Source: Bifidobacterium breve
Lineage (GTDB): Bacteria; Actinomycetota; Thermoleophilia; Solirubrobacterales; Solirubrobacteraceae
Assembly (NCBI GenBank): GCA_945878865.1
Contig: CAMCUD010000010.1
Span: 62,001 to 126,000, forward strand
DNA: 64,000 bases
Direction: 5' to 3'
This document shows positions 62,533-64,000 of the stretch, piece after piece. Made by a program: the position numbers and the translations under genes. The notes beneath the pieces were generated by a model. That model searched no databases, was not told the DNA's origin, and saw only the letters and a list, made by a program, of their open reading frames with translations. Every line of letters begins with the position of its first letter. Position 1 is the stretch's first letter.

Positions 62533-63737
62533 GCACCTTCGTCTACACCGTCGTCGACTCGACCGGCCAGCAGAGCAAGGGCGAGGTCGAGGCCGAGACG
62601 CTGCAGAGCGTCTCCGAGCAGCTGCGCCAGCGCGGCCTGATCGTCCTGGACGTCGGCGAGAAGAAGAAGTCCAAGGAGATCGAGCTGCCGTGGGCCGGCC
62701 GTATCAAGTCGGCCGACCTGACGATCATGACGCGGCAGATGTCGACGATGGTGTCGAGCGGCATGAGCATCCTGCGGGCGCTCAACGTCCTCGAGCGCCA
62801 GACCGACAACGACAAGCTCAGGAAGGTGCTCGCCGACGTCCGCAAGAACGTCGAGTCGGGCGTCCCGCTGTCGGACGCGCTGGAGCAGCACGACGAGGTG
62901 TTCGGCCCGCTCTACGTCTCGATGGTCCGCGCGGGTGAGACGGGCGGTGTGCTCGAGTCCTCGCTGCACCGGGTCGCCGACCAGCTGGAGAAGGACGAGT
63001 CGCTGCGCCGGCAGATCAAGTCGGCGATGGTCTACCCGACGGTGATCGTGACCTTCGCGATCATCGTCCTGCTCGCCCTGATCACGTTCCTCGTCCCGGT
63101 CTTCAAGGGCATCTTCGAGCAGTTCGGCGGCGACCTGCCGCTCATCACGAAGTTCACCGTCGCGCTGTCGAACGCCGTCACGGGCCGCTGGTACCTCTTC
63201 ATCGTCGGCACCGTCGCGATCGTCTGGGGCTTCAGGCGCTGGAAAAGCAGCGACAAGGGGCGCCGCCAGTGGCAGCGCTTCTGCCTGAAGATCCCGATGC
63301 AGATCGGCGGGATCGTGCAGAAGGTCGCGCTCGCGCGCTGGTCGCGCACGCTGTCGGCGCTGCTGACCGCGGGCGTGCCGCTGCTGCAGGCGCTGGAGAT
63401 CACCGGCAAGACGGCGGGCAACGTCGTCGTCGAGGACGCGATGGACGACATCCGGGCCAGCGTGCGCTCCGGCGGCTCAATCAGCGCCCCGATGAAGTCG
63501 GCGGACATCTTCCCGCCGATGGTCACGCACATGGTCGGCGTCGGTGAGGAGACCGGCGCGCTGGACACGATGCTGTCGAAGATCGCTGACTTCTACGAGG
63601 ACCAGGTCGCGGCGGCGGTCAAGTCGCTGACGTCCATCCTCGAGCCGGTGATGCTCGTCGTGGTCGGCGGCATCGTCGGGTTCGTCGTGATCGCGATGTA
63701 CCTGCCGATGTTCAAGCTGTACGACCAGATCAAGTAG
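62529..63737 (+). CDS. pilC: Type IV pilus inner-membrane platform protein PilC
   Basis: A 402-residue platform protein of the GspF/PilC family. It has two repeated T2SSF domains (about 62-190 and 265-390) with the sequences TRQMSTMVSSGMSILRALNV and ARWSRTLSALLTAGVPLLQA, each followed by GETGG or GEETGAL. Three transmembrane helices are visible near 170-195, 215-237 and 370-395 (PVMLVVVGGIVGFVVIAMYL). It anchors the pilus assembly machine and contacts PilB and PilT. The GTG start overlaps pilT. Its last codons overlap the end of the convergent amidotransferase gene by 8 nt. No pilin gene is inside the window; they presumably lie elsewhere. Confidence 0.95.
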   Translation: MSTFVYTVVDSTGQQSKGEVEAETLQSVSEQLRQRGLIVLDVGEKKKSKEIELPWAGRIKSADLTIMTRQMSTMVSSGMSILRALNVLERQTDNDKLRKVLADVRKNVESGVPLSDALEQHDEVFGPLYVSMVRAGETGGVLESSLHRVADQLEKDESLRRQIKSAMVYPTVIVTFAIIVLLALITFLVPVFKGIFEQFGGDLPLITKFTVALSNAVTGRWYLFIVGTVAIVWGFRRWKSSDKGRRQWQRFCLKIPMQIGGIVQKVALARWSRTLSALLTAGVPLLQALEITGKTAGNVVVEDAMDDIRASVRSGGSISAPMKSADIFPPMVTHMVGVGEETGALDTMLSKIADFYEDQVAAAVKSLTSILEPVMLVVVGGIVGFVVIAMYLPMFKLYDQIK

Positions 63738-63999
63738 CGCCCGCCGGCACGCGCGGCGTGAACGCGCGCCGCTCGAACGTCCCCGCGCTGATCTCCACCG
63801 CCGAGCCGGCCTCCATCTCGTGCCACACGCCCGGCAGGTCGACGAGCGGCTCGGAGACGACGATGCGGGTGTCGTCGGGCAGGTGCGAGAGCCGTTCGCG
63901 GTCGGGGTACATCTCGCGGATCGTGTGCGGCTCGGCCGAGACGTACAGCGTGTTGGCCTTCATCTGCGACGCGTAGCGCGCCGCCCACAGGCCCTTGCC
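63730..63999 (-). CDS. Class II glutamine amidotransferase, paralogue, truncated by the window edge
   Basis: The C-terminal 89 codons of a second YafJ-like class II amidotransferase; the catalytic N-terminal Cys lies beyond the right edge. Visible segments GKGLWAARYAS, TIREMYPDRERL, TRIVVSEPLVDLPGVWHEM and SAVEISAGTFERRAF line up with LWAVRYGS, TVRAMYPDIERF and DRLVVSEPLGARVGVWEEI of the homologue at 50010-50852. The frame stays open to the edge. Its stop overlaps the end of pilC. Confidence 0.8.
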   Translation of the reverse strand, partial: GKGLWAARYASQMKANTLYVSAEPHTIREMYPDRERLSHLPDDTRIVVSEPLVDLPGVWHEMEAGSAVEISAGTFERRAFTPRVPAGAT

Positions 64000-64000
64000 G

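Overview
The window is very GC-rich (about 70% or more by eye) and densely coded. GTG starts and 4-nt ATGA/GTGA stop-start overlaps are common, and many starts sit 7-10 nt behind a TAnnnT hexamer, as leaderless actinobacterial genes do. The gene content suggests an environmental actinobacterium, probably of the Thermoleophilia/Solirubrobacterales type. Supporting content includes a PucR regulator, an MhuD-like haem oxygenase, FprA, a DosS-like kinase, a DUF1918 protein, and the order alaS-ruvX-mltG-aroE-pilB-rpsD-pilT-pilC. This placement is inference from gene content, not from a tree. No rRNA, CRISPR array, prophage or intact insertion sequence was seen. There is one tRNA and one decayed HNH-endonuclease remnant.

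Layout. 1-10.3 kb: the 3' part of a MalT-like LuxR regulator, glutamate decarboxylase, small SHOCT and DUF6325 proteins, an AI-2E family exporter, GAP and DUF2254 membrane proteins, an FprA-type ferredoxin-NADP reductase and an MhuD-type haem monooxygenase. 10.5-15.2 kb: a complete sugar ABC importer (ATPase, binding lipoprotein, two permeases), in which one permease carries an extracellular Cna-B-like insertion. 15.4-21.6 kb: a secreted lipase, a PucR regulator and HrpA helicase. 21.6-26.1 kb: a thioesterase and a group resembling parts of the mycobacterial dormancy (Dos) regulon: M50/CBS protease, haem-GAF histidine kinase, universal stress protein (USP) and DUF1918. 26.1-29.9 kb: an AGPS-like FAD oxidase divergent from glpD-tetR, with a long palindrome between them. 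29.9-36.4 kb: a CASTOR/POLLUX-like channel, a lone cyclic-nucleotide-binding protein, two more USPs and an APH-kinase fusion. 36.4-44 kb: a secreted beta-helix protein, tRNA(CAT), glutamate formimidoyltransferase with a structured leader, an MBL hydrolase, an RDD protein and a secreted trypsin.

44-64 kb is mostly core housekeeping: hisS-aspS, a thioredoxin-like anchored protein, an IscU-MnmA fusion, a racemase-family protein, class II amidotransferase, cyclophilin lipoprotein, alaS, an HNH remnant, ruvX-mltG-aroE and the type IV pilus genes pilB, pilT and pilC. rpsD and two unexplained proteins lie inside the pilus cluster. The window ends in a second, truncated class II amidotransferase paralogous to the first.

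The most unusual items are the IscU-like/MnmA fusion that has lost its third scaffold cysteine, the Dos-like gene group with a conserved haem His/Tyr pair but no adjacent response regulator, the permease with an inserted Ig-like domain, a protein with glycine at every fourth residue for 15 repeats, a possible leaderless nine-codon leader ORF in front of rpsD, and a leader before the formimidoyltransferase gene that can form two mutually exclusive hairpins.
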